From DASZUK01 sp035547695 (GTDB lineage: Bacteria; Actinomycetota; Acidimicrobiia; Acidimicrobiales; RAAP-2), in NCBI GenBank assembly GCA_035547695.1, contig DASZUK010000015.1, positions 62,001-126,000 on the forward strand: 64,000 nt of DNA, given 5' to 3'. Positions 45,885-54,363 of this stretch are shown here, one piece after another. The notes under the pieces are model-generated. The model saw only the letters and a program-made list of their open reading frames with translations, ran no database searches and was not told the DNA's origin. How positions within the stretch are numbered: the first letter of the stretch is position 1; every line of letters starts with the position of its first letter. The translations under genes were made by a program, and so were the position numbers.

Positions 45885-48245
45885 GTGAAGGCTCAACCGT
45901 TTGGCGGAGTAGTGAACGTCGACATCAGGGACTCGGTCCCGGACTGGTTGCCCTTCGAGCCGCCGAAAGCTCCCGACCAAGCGCCGAGCGTGGTCTACAT
46001 CGTCTTGGACGACGTCGGCTACGCAGCCCTCAGTTGCTACGGCGGCCCCATCGACACGCCGAACATCGACCGGGTCGCCGCCCAGGGGGTGCGCTACACC
46101 CAGTGGCACACGACGGCCCTCTGCTCGCCGACCCGATCGTGCCTCTTGACCGGTCGCAACCACACCCGCAACAGCATGGCCTGCATCACCGAGGCCGCCA
46201 TCGGCTTTCCGAATGCCAGCGGCACCGTTCCGCCAGAGAACGGGATGCTTCCTGAGATCCTGGGCGAGCTGGGGTGGAACACCTACATGGTCGGCAAGTG
46301 GCACCTGTGCCCGAGCGACGAGATGAACCTTGCCTCCACCCGGCGGAACTGGCCAACCGGCCGTGGCTTCGAACGGTTCTACGGCTTCCTCGGCGCCGAG
46401 ACGAACCAGTGGTATCCCGACCTGGTCTACGACAACCACATGGTCGATCAGCCCAGCGCGCCCGAGGACGGCTATCACCTCACCGAGGACATCACCGACA
46501 AGGCGATCGAGTTCATTCGGGACGCCAAGGCCATCGCCCCGGACAAGCCGTTCTTCTTGTACTACGCCCCCGGCGCCTGCCACGCCCCGCACCATGCGCC
46601 CCGCCAGTGGATCGACAAGTTCAAGGGACGCTTCGACATTGGCTACGAGGCCATCCGGGAAGAGACGCTGACCCGCCAGAAGATCCTCGGCCTCGTCCCC
46701 GAAGACACCGAGGTGGCGCCGATCAACCCGATCGGCACGCCCGACACCCGGACCGGCCCCGACAACCTCCCGTTCCCCGAGCTCGATTACACCAAGCCAT
46801 GGGGATCGCTGTCGGCCAACGAACGTCGGCTGTTCAGCCGGATGGCCGAGGTCTACGCCGGGTTCCTCGCCCACGCCGACGCCAACGTCGGCCGGCTCCT
46901 CGATTATCTGGAGCAGACCGGGCAGATGGACAACACCCTGGTCATCGTGGTCTCCGACAATGGAGCCAGCGGCGAGGGCGGCCCGAACGGGTCGATCAAC
47001 GAGATGAAATTCTTCAACGGCATCCCCGACGACCTCGACGAGAACCTGACCCTGATCGACGATCTCGGCAGTCCCAAGACCTACAACCACTACTCGACCG
47101 GTTGGGCCATGGCCTTCAACGCCCCGTTCAAGATGTGGAAGCGCTACGAGTTCAACGGCGGCACCATGGACCCCTGCATCATCTCTTGGCCCTCCGGCAT
47201 CGGGCACGGGGGCGAGCTGCGCCACCAGTACCACCACGCCATCGACCTCGTGCCCACCATCCTCGACTGCCTCGGCGTGACCCCTCCCGAGACCATCAAG
47301 GGGCACACCCAGAGCCGGTTCGACGGCGTCAGCATGCGCTACAGCTTCGACCATCCCTCGGCGCCGTCGGAGCGGCGCACGCAGTTCTACTCGATGCTCG
47401 GCTCACGAGGGATCTGGCACGAGGGCTGGAAGGCCGTCACCAACCACCCGGCGATCAGCGGATGGGGCCACTTCAACGACGACGAGTGGGAGCTGTACAA
47501 CACCGACGTCGATCGGGCCGAGATCCACAACGTGGCCGCCGAACACCCCGACAAGCTCCGTGAGTTGATCAACCTCTGGTACGCCGAGGCCGGGGCCAAC
47601 GGGGCCTTCCCGCTCGACGATCGCTCGGCGGTGGAGATCCTCACCACCGAGCGGCCGCAGCTCACCAGCCACCGCAGCCGGTACGTCTACTTCCCCGATG
47701 CCGCCGAGGTCCCCGAGAGCCAAGCGGTGAACATCAGGAACCGCTCCTACACGGTCGGGGCGGTGGTCGACCTCCCCGGACCCGGGGCAGAAGGTCCCCT
47801 GTTTGCCCACGGTTCGCGGTTCGGCGGCCACGCCTTGTACGTCAAGGACAACCGGCTGCACTACGTCTACAGCTTCGTCGGCATACTCGAACAGCGGATC
47901 GAGGCCACCGAGGATCTCCCCACGGGCGACAACCTCATCTTGTCGGCGGAGTTCGTGAAGGACGGCGAGGAGGCCCCGGGCGTCGCTACGGGAACCCTCT
48001 CGCTGTACTACGACGACCGCAAGGTCGGCGAAGCAAGGATCAAGACGCAACCGGGTCCCTTCCAACTGGCAGGGGAGGGGCTCTGCGTCGGCCGGGACAG
48101 TGGCCAGGCCGTCACCGACGACTATCCCGGGGCGGCACCGCACAAGTTCACCGGCGGCACCATCCATCGCGTCGCCATCGACGTCAGCGGCGAGCCGTAC
48201 CTGGACCTCGAACGCGAGGCCCATGCGATGCTGGTACGCGAGTGA
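45885..48245 (+). CDS. Arylsulfatase-type sulfatase, 786 aa
   Basis: A large type I sulfatase. The formylglycine site is CSPTRSCLLTG (Cys80-x-Pro-x-Arg84). Metal ligands lie in VYIVLDDVGYAALSCYGG (Asp42/Asp43) and VVSDNGASGEGG. GKWHL and the following His complete the active site. The catalytic domain ends at about 560. Residues 640-786 form an extra beta-rich domain. Length and layout resemble mycobacterial AtsD-type enzymes. No signal peptide is seen, so it is probably cytoplasmic. It hydrolyses sulfate esters; an FGE maturase must be encoded elsewhere. A perfect GGAGGTGAGCT precedes GTG 45885. Codon use looks less GC-rich than in flanking regions. Confidence 0.94.
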   Translation: MKAQPFGGVVNVDIRDSVPDWLPFEPPKAPDQAPSVVYIVLDDVGYAALSCYGGPIDTPNIDRVAAQGVRYTQWHTTALCSPTRSCLLTGRNHTRNSMACITEAAIGFPNASGTVPPENGMLPEILGELGWNTYMVGKWHLCPSDEMNLASTRRNWPTGRGFERFYGFLGAETNQWYPDLVYDNHMVDQPSAPEDGYHLTEDITDKAIEFIRDAKAIAPDKPFFLYYAPGACHAPHHAPRQWIDKFKGRFDIGYEAIREETLTRQKILGLVPEDTEVAPINPIGTPDTRTGPDNLPFPELDYTKPWGSLSANERRLFSRMAEVYAGFLAHADANVGRLLDYLEQTGQMDNTLVIVVSDNGASGEGGPNGSINEMKFFNGIPDDLDENLTLIDDLGSPKTYNHYSTGWAMAFNAPFKMWKRYEFNGGTMDPCIISWPSGIGHGGELRHQYHHAIDLVPTILDCLGVTPPETIKGHTQSRFDGVSMRYSFDHPSAPSERRTQFYSMLGSRGIWHEGWKAVTNHPAISGWGHFNDDEWELYNTDVDRAEIHNVAAEHPDKLRELINLWYAEAGANGAFPLDDRSAVEILTTERPQLTSHRSRYVYFPDAAEVPESQAVNIRNRSYTVGAVVDLPGPGAEGPLFAHGSRFGGHALYVKDNRLHYVYSFVGILEQRIEATEDLPTGDNLILSAEFVKDGEEAPGVATGTLSLYYDDRKVGEARIKTQPGPFQLAGEGLCVGRDSGQAVTDDYPGAAPHKFTGGTIHRVAIDVSGEPYLDLEREAHAMLVRE

Positions 48246-48337
48246 CACCGGGATCGATGGCCTGGGAGTCGCCGGCCCGGTCCCCATCTGCGGAGCCTTG
48301 CCGGGCTCGAGAACCACTCCCTACGGCGGTGACCGTG

Positions 48338-48369
48338 TTGATCGGGTGCCTGTATTGATCGGGTGTCTG
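48338..48369. repeat. Direct repeat upstream of DUF1254 gene
   Basis: TTGATCGGGTGCCTG (48338-48352) and TTGATCGGGTGTCTG (48355-48369), 17 bp apart, 18 bp before the ATG. Possible tandem operator or promoter element. Confidence 0.5.
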
Positions 48370-48386
48370 GCCATTGGGGTGGCTAG

Positions 48387-49751
48387 ATGGCCGGCGGCGA
48401 GGTCGCGTGGGACATGACCAGACGAACCGAGTCACCGATCGATGGCGACGAGGCACACCAGATCGGTATCGAGGCGTACGTGTACCTCTACCCTCTCGTC
48501 ACCTTCGACCTGACTCGGCGGGTGATGACCAATCGTCCAGCAGGCGAGAAACCCGGCGTAGGTCCACCAAACGCCTTCCATCACATGCGGGAGTACCCAT
48601 CGGCGGAGTTCAGAGACGTCGTCCGTCCCAACTTCGACACGCTCTACTCGCTGGCTTGGCTCGACCTCACCGCCGGCCCCCTGATCATGTCGGTGCCCGA
48701 CAGCGGCGGGCGGTACTACCTTCTCCCGCTCATCGACATGTGGACCGACGTCTTCGCCGTGCCCGGCCTGCGCACGACGGGCACGGCCGCTGCCAATTTC
48801 GCCGTGGTCACCCCCCGGTGGCAGGGCGAGCTGCCGTCGGACCTGGAGGTCATCGTGGCGCCCACGCCGTACGTCCAGGTTGGGGGGCGCACGCAGACCA
48901 ACGGGCCGGCGGACTACGGGGCGGTGCACGAGTTCCAAGATGGCTTGGCCATCACGGCGCTCGACGGCACCCGAATCGAGGCGGCACTCGACGTCGACGG
49001 TTCGGTAGATATGGCAACTCCGCCGCTGGTCCAGGTCAACTCGATGGACGCCGCCGAGTTCTTCGCCCGCGGGACGTCCCTCATGGGGCTGCACCCCCCA
49101 CATGCCACGGACTGGTCCATCGTTGCTCGGATGCAACGGATCGGTTTGGTACCCGGCGAGCGCTTCGACCTGGGAAGTGTTCCGCCGCGGATTCGGGTGG
49201 CCCTGGCAACGGTGCCCGCCGACGCGGTCACGATGATGCGGGACAAGCTGCCCACCCTCGCCCGGGTGGTGAACGGCTGGCAGATGAACACCGAGACGAT
49301 GGGCGTGTACGGGAACGCCTACCTGAAGCGGGCCATCGTGGCCATGGTCGGTCTCGGCGCCAACCCGGCGGAGGACGCGCTGTACCCGCTCAACGTCGGT
49401 GACGCCGATGGCCGGCCGGTCGTCGGCACCAACGACTACGTGCTGCACTTCGAGGCGTCCGAGATCCCTCCGGTCGATGCCTTTTGGTCCCTGACCATGT
49501 ACGACGATGAAGGGTTCCCGGTGCCGAACCCCATCGACCGCTACGCCGTCGGCGATCGCGACCAGCTCGCCTTCAACTCCGACGGATCGCTGGATATCGT
49601 CATCCAGCGCGACGCACCTGGTCCGGACCGGCGACCGAACTGGCTGCCGGCCCCCGACGGGCCGATGGGCCTCACCATGCGGCTCTATGCGCCCAGGCCC
49701 GAAGCGCTCGATGGCCGTTGGGCTCCGCCGGTGGTACGACGGGTGCGCTGA
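48387..49751 (+). CDS. DUF1254/DUF1214-domain protein
   Basis: A 454-residue protein with both domains of this family. The N-terminal DUF1254 has EAYVYLYPLVTFDLTRRVMTN and RPNFDTLYSLAWLDLTAGPLIMSVPD. The C-terminal DUF1214 has YLKRAIVAMVGLGANPAEDALYPLNVGDADG and VDAFWSLTMYDDEGFPVPNP. The biochemical role of the family is unknown; members are often exported, but this one has no clear signal peptide. Starts ATG 48387 and ATG 48414 are both possible. It lies 141 bp after the sulfatase in the same direction, and a direct repeat precedes it. Confidence 0.9.
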   Translation: MAGGEVAWDMTRRTESPIDGDEAHQIGIEAYVYLYPLVTFDLTRRVMTNRPAGEKPGVGPPNAFHHMREYPSAEFRDVVRPNFDTLYSLAWLDLTAGPLIMSVPDSGGRYYLLPLIDMWTDVFAVPGLRTTGTAAANFAVVTPRWQGELPSDLEVIVAPTPYVQVGGRTQTNGPADYGAVHEFQDGLAITALDGTRIEAALDVDGSVDMATPPLVQVNSMDAAEFFARGTSLMGLHPPHATDWSIVARMQRIGLVPGERFDLGSVPPRIRVALATVPADAVTMMRDKLPTLARVVNGWQMNTETMGVYGNAYLKRAIVAMVGLGANPAEDALYPLNVGDADGRPVVGTNDYVLHFEASEIPPVDAFWSLTMYDDEGFPVPNPIDRYAVGDRDQLAFNSDGSLDIVIQRDAPGPDRRPNWLPAPDGPMGLTMRLYAPRPEALDGRWAPPVVRRVR

Positions 49752-50046
49752 GGAGGCTGCCCCCATTCCCCTGGGTAAGAACCTTCGCCCTGGCCGCCTG
49801 AAACCCCTCGTCGGAACCTCCGGTTCACAACATGGCGGCTGACACCGGCGACGGCTGACACCGGCGACGATGGTGGTCCTGTCGTTCAGCCCGACACCCT
49901 TGCGAGCACATTCACCACCTCCCTTTTCCCGGCACGTTCCCAAGCCGGTGAGGGACCGCAAAAACGCGCTCCCTCCTCACCTCAGAACCCGTGCCCGTCG
50001 CCCGCTCAGGCTCGGGAGCCTTGAGGCGAGCTGGCGACCCGGGAGA
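49752..50046. other. Gap between convergent genes
   Basis: No gene seen in 295 bp. It contains a perfect 16-bp tandem repeat (CGGCTGACACCGGCGA, 49836-49867). An imperfect hairpin (CTCAGGCTC/GAGCCTTGAG, 50007-50027) may end transcription of the 50047 gene. Confidence 0.5.
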
Positions 50047-50673
50047 TCAACTTGCCTTCTCGGTCAGGGGCTTCGACAGGATCGTCACCAGGAGGGCGCC
50101 GACAATGCCCGTAATCGGGGCTATGTAAGCAAACTGCTCGGGGTCGAGGGCTTTCGACAGCGGTGAATCCGGCGTCACCAACCCCCAGATGCCGAAGGCC
50201 AATAGCGCCATGAGGATGGCCCAGGGCTGGAAGCTCTTTGTTGCCTTGGCCTTTTTGCCTGTGCGGTACGTAACCAAAAAGTAGAGACCGATGACGGCCC
50301 CACCAAGGCCATAGGTCAGCCAGAGCCACGGCCGGGGGTCCGAAATCCCCGTGGCACTGCTCAGAATGGCCACGATGGCCGTGTAGGGGCCGACCACCTC
50401 GGTGGGGATGGCGTCAACCAAGGCTCCAAGGGACGACGTGAACTGTGTTGTCGTTGCTGCGGTCGTCGTCTTGCCTGTGGCTACGGCGGCAGCGGCGGTT
50501 GGGAGGGTGGGATTGGCCGCCAGGGCCGCCATGGCGGCGCCGGAGGCGGGCGTACCGGTTTGGGCCGCCGCCGCCTGGAGGGCGGTATGGACCGACGCCG
50601 GCTCCATGATCGCCGGCACCGGCCCAGATTGGTCTCGCCAATCCATCCTTCTCGACATCCCTCGCAGGCTCAT
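50047..50673 (-). CDS. Hypothetical small membrane protein
   Basis: A 208-residue protein of unknown family. An Ala/Thr-rich soluble N-terminal 80 residues precedes three to four membrane segments (VGPYTAIVAILSSATGI; WLWLTYGLGGAVIGLYFLVTY; PWAILMALLAFGIWGLV; FAYIAPITGIVGALLVTILS). A Lys-rich cytoplasmic loop (RTGKKAKATKS) lies between helices 2 and 3. GGAGGG precedes ATG 50673. It has the lowest GC of any gene in the window by eye. An unusually clear promoter with an inverted repeat lies upstream (50732-50758). Foreign origin is plausible. Confidence 0.75.
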   Translation of the reverse strand: MSLRGMSRRMDWRDQSGPVPAIMEPASVHTALQAAAAQTGTPASGAAMAALAANPTLPTAAAAVATGKTTTAATTTQFTSSLGALVDAIPTEVVGPYTAIVAILSSATGISDPRPWLWLTYGLGGAVIGLYFLVTYRTGKKAKATKSFQPWAILMALLAFGIWGLVTPDSPLSKALDPEQFAYIAPITGIVGALLVTILSKPLTEKAS

Positions 50674-51015
50674 CGGTATTCCCTCCAGTTGTGGGAGCCA
50701 AGCCGCCGACGCTCGATGTAAGAAAGGCCGATGTAATCACACGTTGGCGTAGATTACAACGGGTATTTTGGGAGGTATTTAGGGAGTAAGAGCGGGGATC
50801 GGCTGGTGGACCAGGGGTCCCGGAGCACGCCACCAGGAGCGCCACCAGGAGGACACGCCGACCAGCAGTCGACCCGGATCGTCGAGACCTACCGCGAGGG
50901 ACTGGTGTCACATCACCGACGCTCCGACGCTCCGGCGGTCCCGTCCGACTGATCGGCGTCGCCGAAGCCGGGTGCGAGCCCACGCACGCACCGGCGGCCG
51001 CGATGCGGCGCCGGC
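50674..51015. other. Intergenic region upstream of 50047-50673 gene
   Basis: 342 bp without a gene. It holds the promoter at 50732-50758 and an AT-rich patch (50755-50790). GCGCCACCAGGAGG-type duplication lies at 50829-50851, and GACGCTCCGACGCTCC at 50920-50935. Confidence 0.5.
50732..50758 (-). promoter_or_regulatory. Promoter with overlapping inverted repeat
   Basis: On the minus strand TTGTAA, 17 bp, TTACAT forms a good -35/-10 pair. The same bases make the dyad TGTAATC (50732-50738) / GATTACA (50752-50758). A repressor bound here would cover the promoter of the 50047-50673 gene. Confidence 0.6.
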
Positions 51016-51609
51016 TCAGCGGGCCGGTCGGCTGAGGTCCTGGCTGAGGAAGAGCTCGACCGCTTCGGTGGTGCGGCTGACGTCCCCGGTGGCCAGGAGG
51101 TCCAGGACCGAGCCCCGGATGACGGCCAGGGTCAGGGACCGCTGGATGGCCCCGGACGGCGTTGTCCGCTGCTCGGGCGGTTGGGCGGCGGCGAGGACGC
51201 TCAGCCAGTCCCCGACGGTGTTCCCGGCGAACTGGGCCCACGGGCCGTCCGGCCCGTTCAGCGACCGGGCGAAGGCCTCGGCCCACAGCGCCAGGAGCGG
51301 TCGGCGGCTGGGTTCGGACACCCAGCCCCAGATGGCCCGGACCGTGCCGGCGAAGTCGAGCCCTCCGCCGCTGGCCAAGAGGTCCATCTCGTCGGCCCGG
51401 GCTCGGGTCAAGAGCGCCCGGATCAACCCGTCCTTGGAGCCGAAAAGGAACAGGAGGACGCGAGGGCTCGAACCGATGGCCGCGGCCAGAGGTCGGAGCG
51501 ACATGCCACTGAGCCCGTGGGCCAGGACGTACTGGTAGGCGTTCTCCAAGAGCTCGTTCTGGCGCGCCGACGGTTGTGCCTCCGCGCTGGCCACCTGGCT
51601 CTTTTTCAC
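51016..51609 (-). CDS. TetR-family transcriptional regulator
   Basis: A 197-residue regulator read from GTG 51609 (VKKSQVASAEAQPSARQNELL). The HTH is ENAYQYVLAHGLSGMSLRPLAAAIGSSPRVLLFLFGSKDGLIRALL, with an unusual RVLLFLFGSK in place of TLYYHFxSK. It lies 52 bp downstream of the meta-cleavage hydrolase gene in the same direction, with a 17-bp perfect tandem repeat between. It probably regulates the hydrolase or the catabolic cluster. The longer frame to 51714 would read through the repeat and was not chosen. Confidence 0.88.
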   Translation of the reverse strand: MKKSQVASAEAQPSARQNELLENAYQYVLAHGLSGMSLRPLAAAIGSSPRVLLFLFGSKDGLIRALLTRARADEMDLLASGGGLDFAGTVRAIWGWVSEPSRRPLLALWAEAFARSLNGPDGPWAQFAGNTVGDWLSVLAAAQPPEQRTTPSGAIQRSLTLAVIRGSVLDLLATGDVSRTTEAVELFLSQDLSRPAR

Positions 51610-51620
51610 CGTGACCACCG

Positions 51621-51654
51621 TAGCAACCGGCCGTCCGTAGCAACCGGCCGTCCG
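51621..51654. repeat. 17-bp perfect tandem repeat before tetR
   Basis: TAGCAACCGGCCGTCCG occurs at 51621-51637 and 51638-51654. The dyad core is CGGCCG. It lies between the hydrolase stop and the tetR start and is a plausible regulator-binding site. Confidence 0.7.
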
Positions 51655-51661
51655 GAATCCC

Positions 51662-52525
51662 TCAACTGGCCGGTCGTTCGAGGAATTCCCGAACCACTCC
51701 GTTGAAGGCCTCACGGCGTTCGATCATGACCCAATGGCCGCAGCGATCGAAGATGTGGAGCTCCGCCCTGGGAAGGTGCCGGGCGGCGAACAGTCCGCTC
51801 TCGACCGGGATGACCCGGTCGTCGCGACCCCACAGCAGCAGGGTGGGGTGGGTGATCTCACCGGCTCGTGCCCAGAGCGGCACGGCATCTTGGAGGGCCG
51901 GGTCCGTCTGCGCCGCGAACAGCCGCCGGCTCCATTCGATGGCCCCCGGAGCCGTGGCATTGGCCATCCGCTCGTCGATCAGGTCGTCGGTGAGCAGGCT
52001 GACGTCCGACACCATCGAGCGGAGCCAGTCGACCAGGTGCTCCCGGTCTGGTTGGGCGTTGAAGGCGAACAGTCGCCGCATCCCTTCCGACGGCCGTGGG
52101 GTCAGCAGGTTGATGGCCAGGCCGCCCGGGCCCATGAGCACGAGGCGGCGGATCCGCCCGGGATGGTCGAGGGCCATCCGGCTGGCCACCCCGCCCCCCA
52201 TCGAGTTGCCGACCAGGTCGATGCGCTCGACGCCCAGCTCGTCGAGAAGCTGGACGACCGCCTCCGCGGCCAGCTTGGTGTACGGCGCGTCGAACGGCTC
52301 CGGGGCCGGGCTCTGGCCGAAGCCGGGCATGTCGGGGACCAGTACCCGATAGTCGGCGAAGGCCGGGATGGTGTTGCGGAAGTTGGCCCACCCGCTCACC
52401 CCCGGGCCCGACCCGTGGAGCATCACCAGCGGGTCCCCGTCTCCGTGGTCGTGATAGTGGAGCGCGCCCGATCCGGCCGACACGCGGCTCGTGGACTCGA
52501 ACGTGCACGCCAGGGTGCTCGTCAC
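51662..52525 (-). CDS. MhpC/HsaD-like meta-cleavage-product C-C hydrolase
   Basis: A 287-residue alpha/beta hydrolase. LVMLHGSGPGVSGWANFRNTIPAFADYRVLVPDMPGFGQSP is the conserved block of BphD/MhpC/HsaD enzymes. The triad is Ser108 (GNSMGGG), Asp (LLWGRDDRVIP) and His (FDRCGHWVMIE). These enzymes cut the C-C bond of vinylogous 1,5-diketones made by extradiol ring cleavage, releasing 2-hydroxypenta-2,4-dienoate or a homologue. Genes for the next three steps (hydratase, aldolase, acetaldehyde dehydrogenase) are in the same region. AGGAGG lies 6 nt before GTG 52525. Confidence 0.92.
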   Translation of the reverse strand: MTSTLACTFESTSRVSAGSGALHYHDHGDGDPLVMLHGSGPGVSGWANFRNTIPAFADYRVLVPDMPGFGQSPAPEPFDAPYTKLAAEAVVQLLDELGVERIDLVGNSMGGGVASRMALDHPGRIRRLVLMGPGGLAINLLTPRPSEGMRRLFAFNAQPDREHLVDWLRSMVSDVSLLTDDLIDERMANATAPGAIEWSRRLFAAQTDPALQDAVPLWARAGEITHPTLLLWGRDDRVIPVESGLFAARHLPRAELHIFDRCGHWVMIERREAFNGVVREFLERPAS

Positions 52526-52885
52526 TATTGCCTCCTGCTCACTCCGGCCGGCTGGGCGATCCCTCCGGCCCGGGCGGGCGGTGTGAACCCGCCGGCCCGC
52601 CCACCCCACCATCGGTGCCCGCCGGGCGCGCCAGCTTGCGCCGGACCGGCCAGCGGCGGGCCCTACGAGCATTTCGCGGCGCCCGCCTCCCTGTCAGTGT
52701 TCGTTCCCATTGGGTGGGATGGTGCGTCGGCGGGATCGCCGGTCCCGCTGAACAGGATGTTCCCGTTCCGGACCACGGCATCGACCGCGACAATCCTGGA
52801 AGACCCCCTGGCCCCCGTGACCGTTGCGGCTGACCGTGCGGCTGACCGTTGCGGCGGGCCACCCGACTGAAGATTGGCGAGTGGC
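52526..52885. other. Divergent promoter region of the meta-cleavage genes
   Basis: 360 bp without a gene, between the hydrolase (minus) and the SnoaL-like gene (plus). It holds an operator candidate (52743-52756), a GACAAT -10 candidate (52789-52794) and a short direct repeat GCGGCTGACCGT (52826-52850). A GC-rich stretch lies near the hydrolase start, with complementary GGCCCGGGCGGGCGG and CCCGCCGGCCCGCCC. Confidence 0.6.
52743..52794 (+). promoter_or_regulatory. IclR-type operator and -10 of SnoaL-mhpF-mhpE operon
   Basis: TCCCGCTGAACAGG (52743-52756) matches the dyads at 59564, 59614 and 62267. GACAAT (52789-52794) lies 32 nt further on, the same spacing within 1 nt as at the other two promoters. 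Confidence 0.6.
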
Positions 52886-53410
52886 GTGGACGACGTGACG
52901 GACCTGGCAGACCGTGCCGGTGAAGGCTCCCTGGGACGGCTGGAGATCGGGAAGGACCGGATGGAGAGCTGGATCGCCATCCACGACCTGGTGCACACCT
53001 ACCCACATGCCCTGGACCGGCATGACGCCGAGACCTTCGCATCCCTCTGGCATCCCGACGGGGTGTGGGACTTCGGGGCCGACTACGGCACCTACCGCGG
53101 GGTCGACGCCATGGTGGCCTTCGTGTCCCGGTCCTGGGGCATCCAGGACGGGCACCATCTGGTCACCAACGCCGTGATCCGCTTCCGGGACGACGGGACG
53201 GCCTACGGGTGCAGCTCGGCCTACGCCCAGGTCTCCCAGCACGACGGCCCGACCCTGTTCCCGATGGTCGTGTCCTACGACGACGAGTACTGCGTGCACG
53301 ACGGTCGTTGGGTGTTCAGGGAGCGGCGGGTGGCCACCGACCACCGGGGCCTCTCCGCTGACGAGCTGGACCGCCACCGGCGGCACCGTTCGGAGGCCGG
53401 CCCCCGGTGA
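52886..53410 (+). CDS. SnoaL-like nuclear-transport-factor-2-fold protein
   Basis: A 174-residue NTF2-fold protein. The core is ESWIAIHDLVHTYPHALDRHDAETFASLWHPDGVWDFGADYGTYRGVDAMVAFVSRSW, ending GRWVFRERRVATDHRG. The Arg/His-rich pattern resembles SnoaL_4 enzymes and the small subunits of aromatic oxygenases, which act as isomerases, dehydratases or hydrolases. GTG 52886 is the preferred start, TTG 52874 an alternative; neither has a strong Shine-Dalgarno. It overlaps mhpF by 4 bp (GTGA) and so leads the operon SnoaL-mhpF-mhpE-ligase. Confidence 0.82.
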   Translation: MDDVTDLADRAGEGSLGRLEIGKDRMESWIAIHDLVHTYPHALDRHDAETFASLWHPDGVWDFGADYGTYRGVDAMVAFVSRSWGIQDGHHLVTNAVIRFRDDGTAYGCSSAYAQVSQHDGPTLFPMVVSYDDEYCVHDGRWVFRERRVATDHRGLSADELDRHRRHRSEAGPR

Positions 53411-54363
53411 GCCCTCCGTCGGCGGCCATCGTCGGGACCGGGAACATCGGCACCGACCTGATGGAGAAGCTCCTTCGGTCGTCGGAGCTCGAGCTGCGCT
53501 ACGTGGTGGGCATCGACGAGAACAGCGACGGCCTCGGCCGGGCCCGGCGACGTGGCCTGGAGGTGTCCGCCGGGGGCGTGGACTGGCTGGTCAGCCAGCC
53601 GGAGCCCCCGCAGATCGTCTTCGAGGCCACCTCGGCGTACGTGCACGTGGAGAACGCCCCCCGTTACCGGGACATGGGAGCGGTGGCGGTGGACCTCACC
53701 CCGGCGGCCATCGGCCCCTACGTGGTGCCGCCGGTCAACCTCCACCAGCACATCGGCGAGGACAACGTCAACCTGGTCACCTGCGGGGGCCAGGCCACCA
53801 TCCCCATGGTGTACGCGGTCAGCCGGACGGTGCCGACCGCGTACTCGGAGATCGTGGCCACGGTGGCCTCGAAGTCGGCCGGCCCGGGGACCCGCCAGAA
53901 CATCGACGAGTTCACGAAGACCACCGGCCGGGCGGTGGAGGTCATCGGCGGAGCCGCACGGGGCAAGCCGATCATCATCCTCAACCCGGCCGAGCCACCC
54001 CTGCTGATGCGGTGCACCGTGTTCTGCGCCCTGCCACCCGACGCCTCGTTCGAGCTGGTCGACAACTCCATCCGGGAGATGGTGGCCGAGGTGCAGACCT
54101 ACGTGCCGGGGTACCGCCTCCGGGCCGACCCGCAGTTCGACCCGTTCGGGGAGGACGGAGCGTCCCGGGTGGCCATCTTCGTCGAGGTGGAGGGGTCCGG
54201 CGACTACCTCCCGCCGTACGCCGGCAACCTCGACATCATGACGGCGGCGGCGGCCAAGGTGGGCGACGAGATCGCCAGGCACCTGGCCACCGGGACGGGG
54301 CCGGGCGGCCGCCCGGCCGACGGCGCCGTCGACGGCACGGCCGAAGGAGGCAGCGGGTCATGA
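53407..54363 (+). CDS. mhpF: Acetaldehyde dehydrogenase (acylating)
   Basis: A 318-residue enzyme: acetaldehyde + CoA + NAD+ to acetyl-CoA + NADH. It has the N-terminal Rossmann motif AAIVGTGNIGTDL and the catalytic Cys126 in NLVTCGGQATIPMVYAVSR. FVNSSM-like NIDEFTKTTGRAVEVIGGAARGKPIIILNPAEPP is typical of DmpF/MhpF/HsaG. It works in complex with the aldolase, channelling acetaldehyde; the genes overlap by 4 bp, as usual for this pair. A Gly/Ala-rich C-terminal tail extends beyond the family end. Equivalent to steroid-pathway HsaG if the cluster acts on sterols. Confidence 0.96.
   Translation: MSPPSAAIVGTGNIGTDLMEKLLRSSELELRYVVGIDENSDGLGRARRRGLEVSAGGVDWLVSQPEPPQIVFEATSAYVHVENAPRYRDMGAVAVDLTPAAIGPYVVPPVNLHQHIGEDNVNLVTCGGQATIPMVYAVSRTVPTAYSEIVATVASKSAGPGTRQNIDEFTKTTGRAVEVIGGAARGKPIIILNPAEPPLLMRCTVFCALPPDASFELVDNSIREMVAEVQTYVPGYRLRADPQFDPFGEDGASRVAIFVEVEGSGDYLPPYAGNLDIMTAAAAKVGDEIARHLATGTGPGGRPADGAVDGTAEGGSGS

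Noticed and set aside
48250..48386. Phage-type promoter array
   Set aside because: Only two 15-bp direct repeats are seen, without adjacent phage genes.
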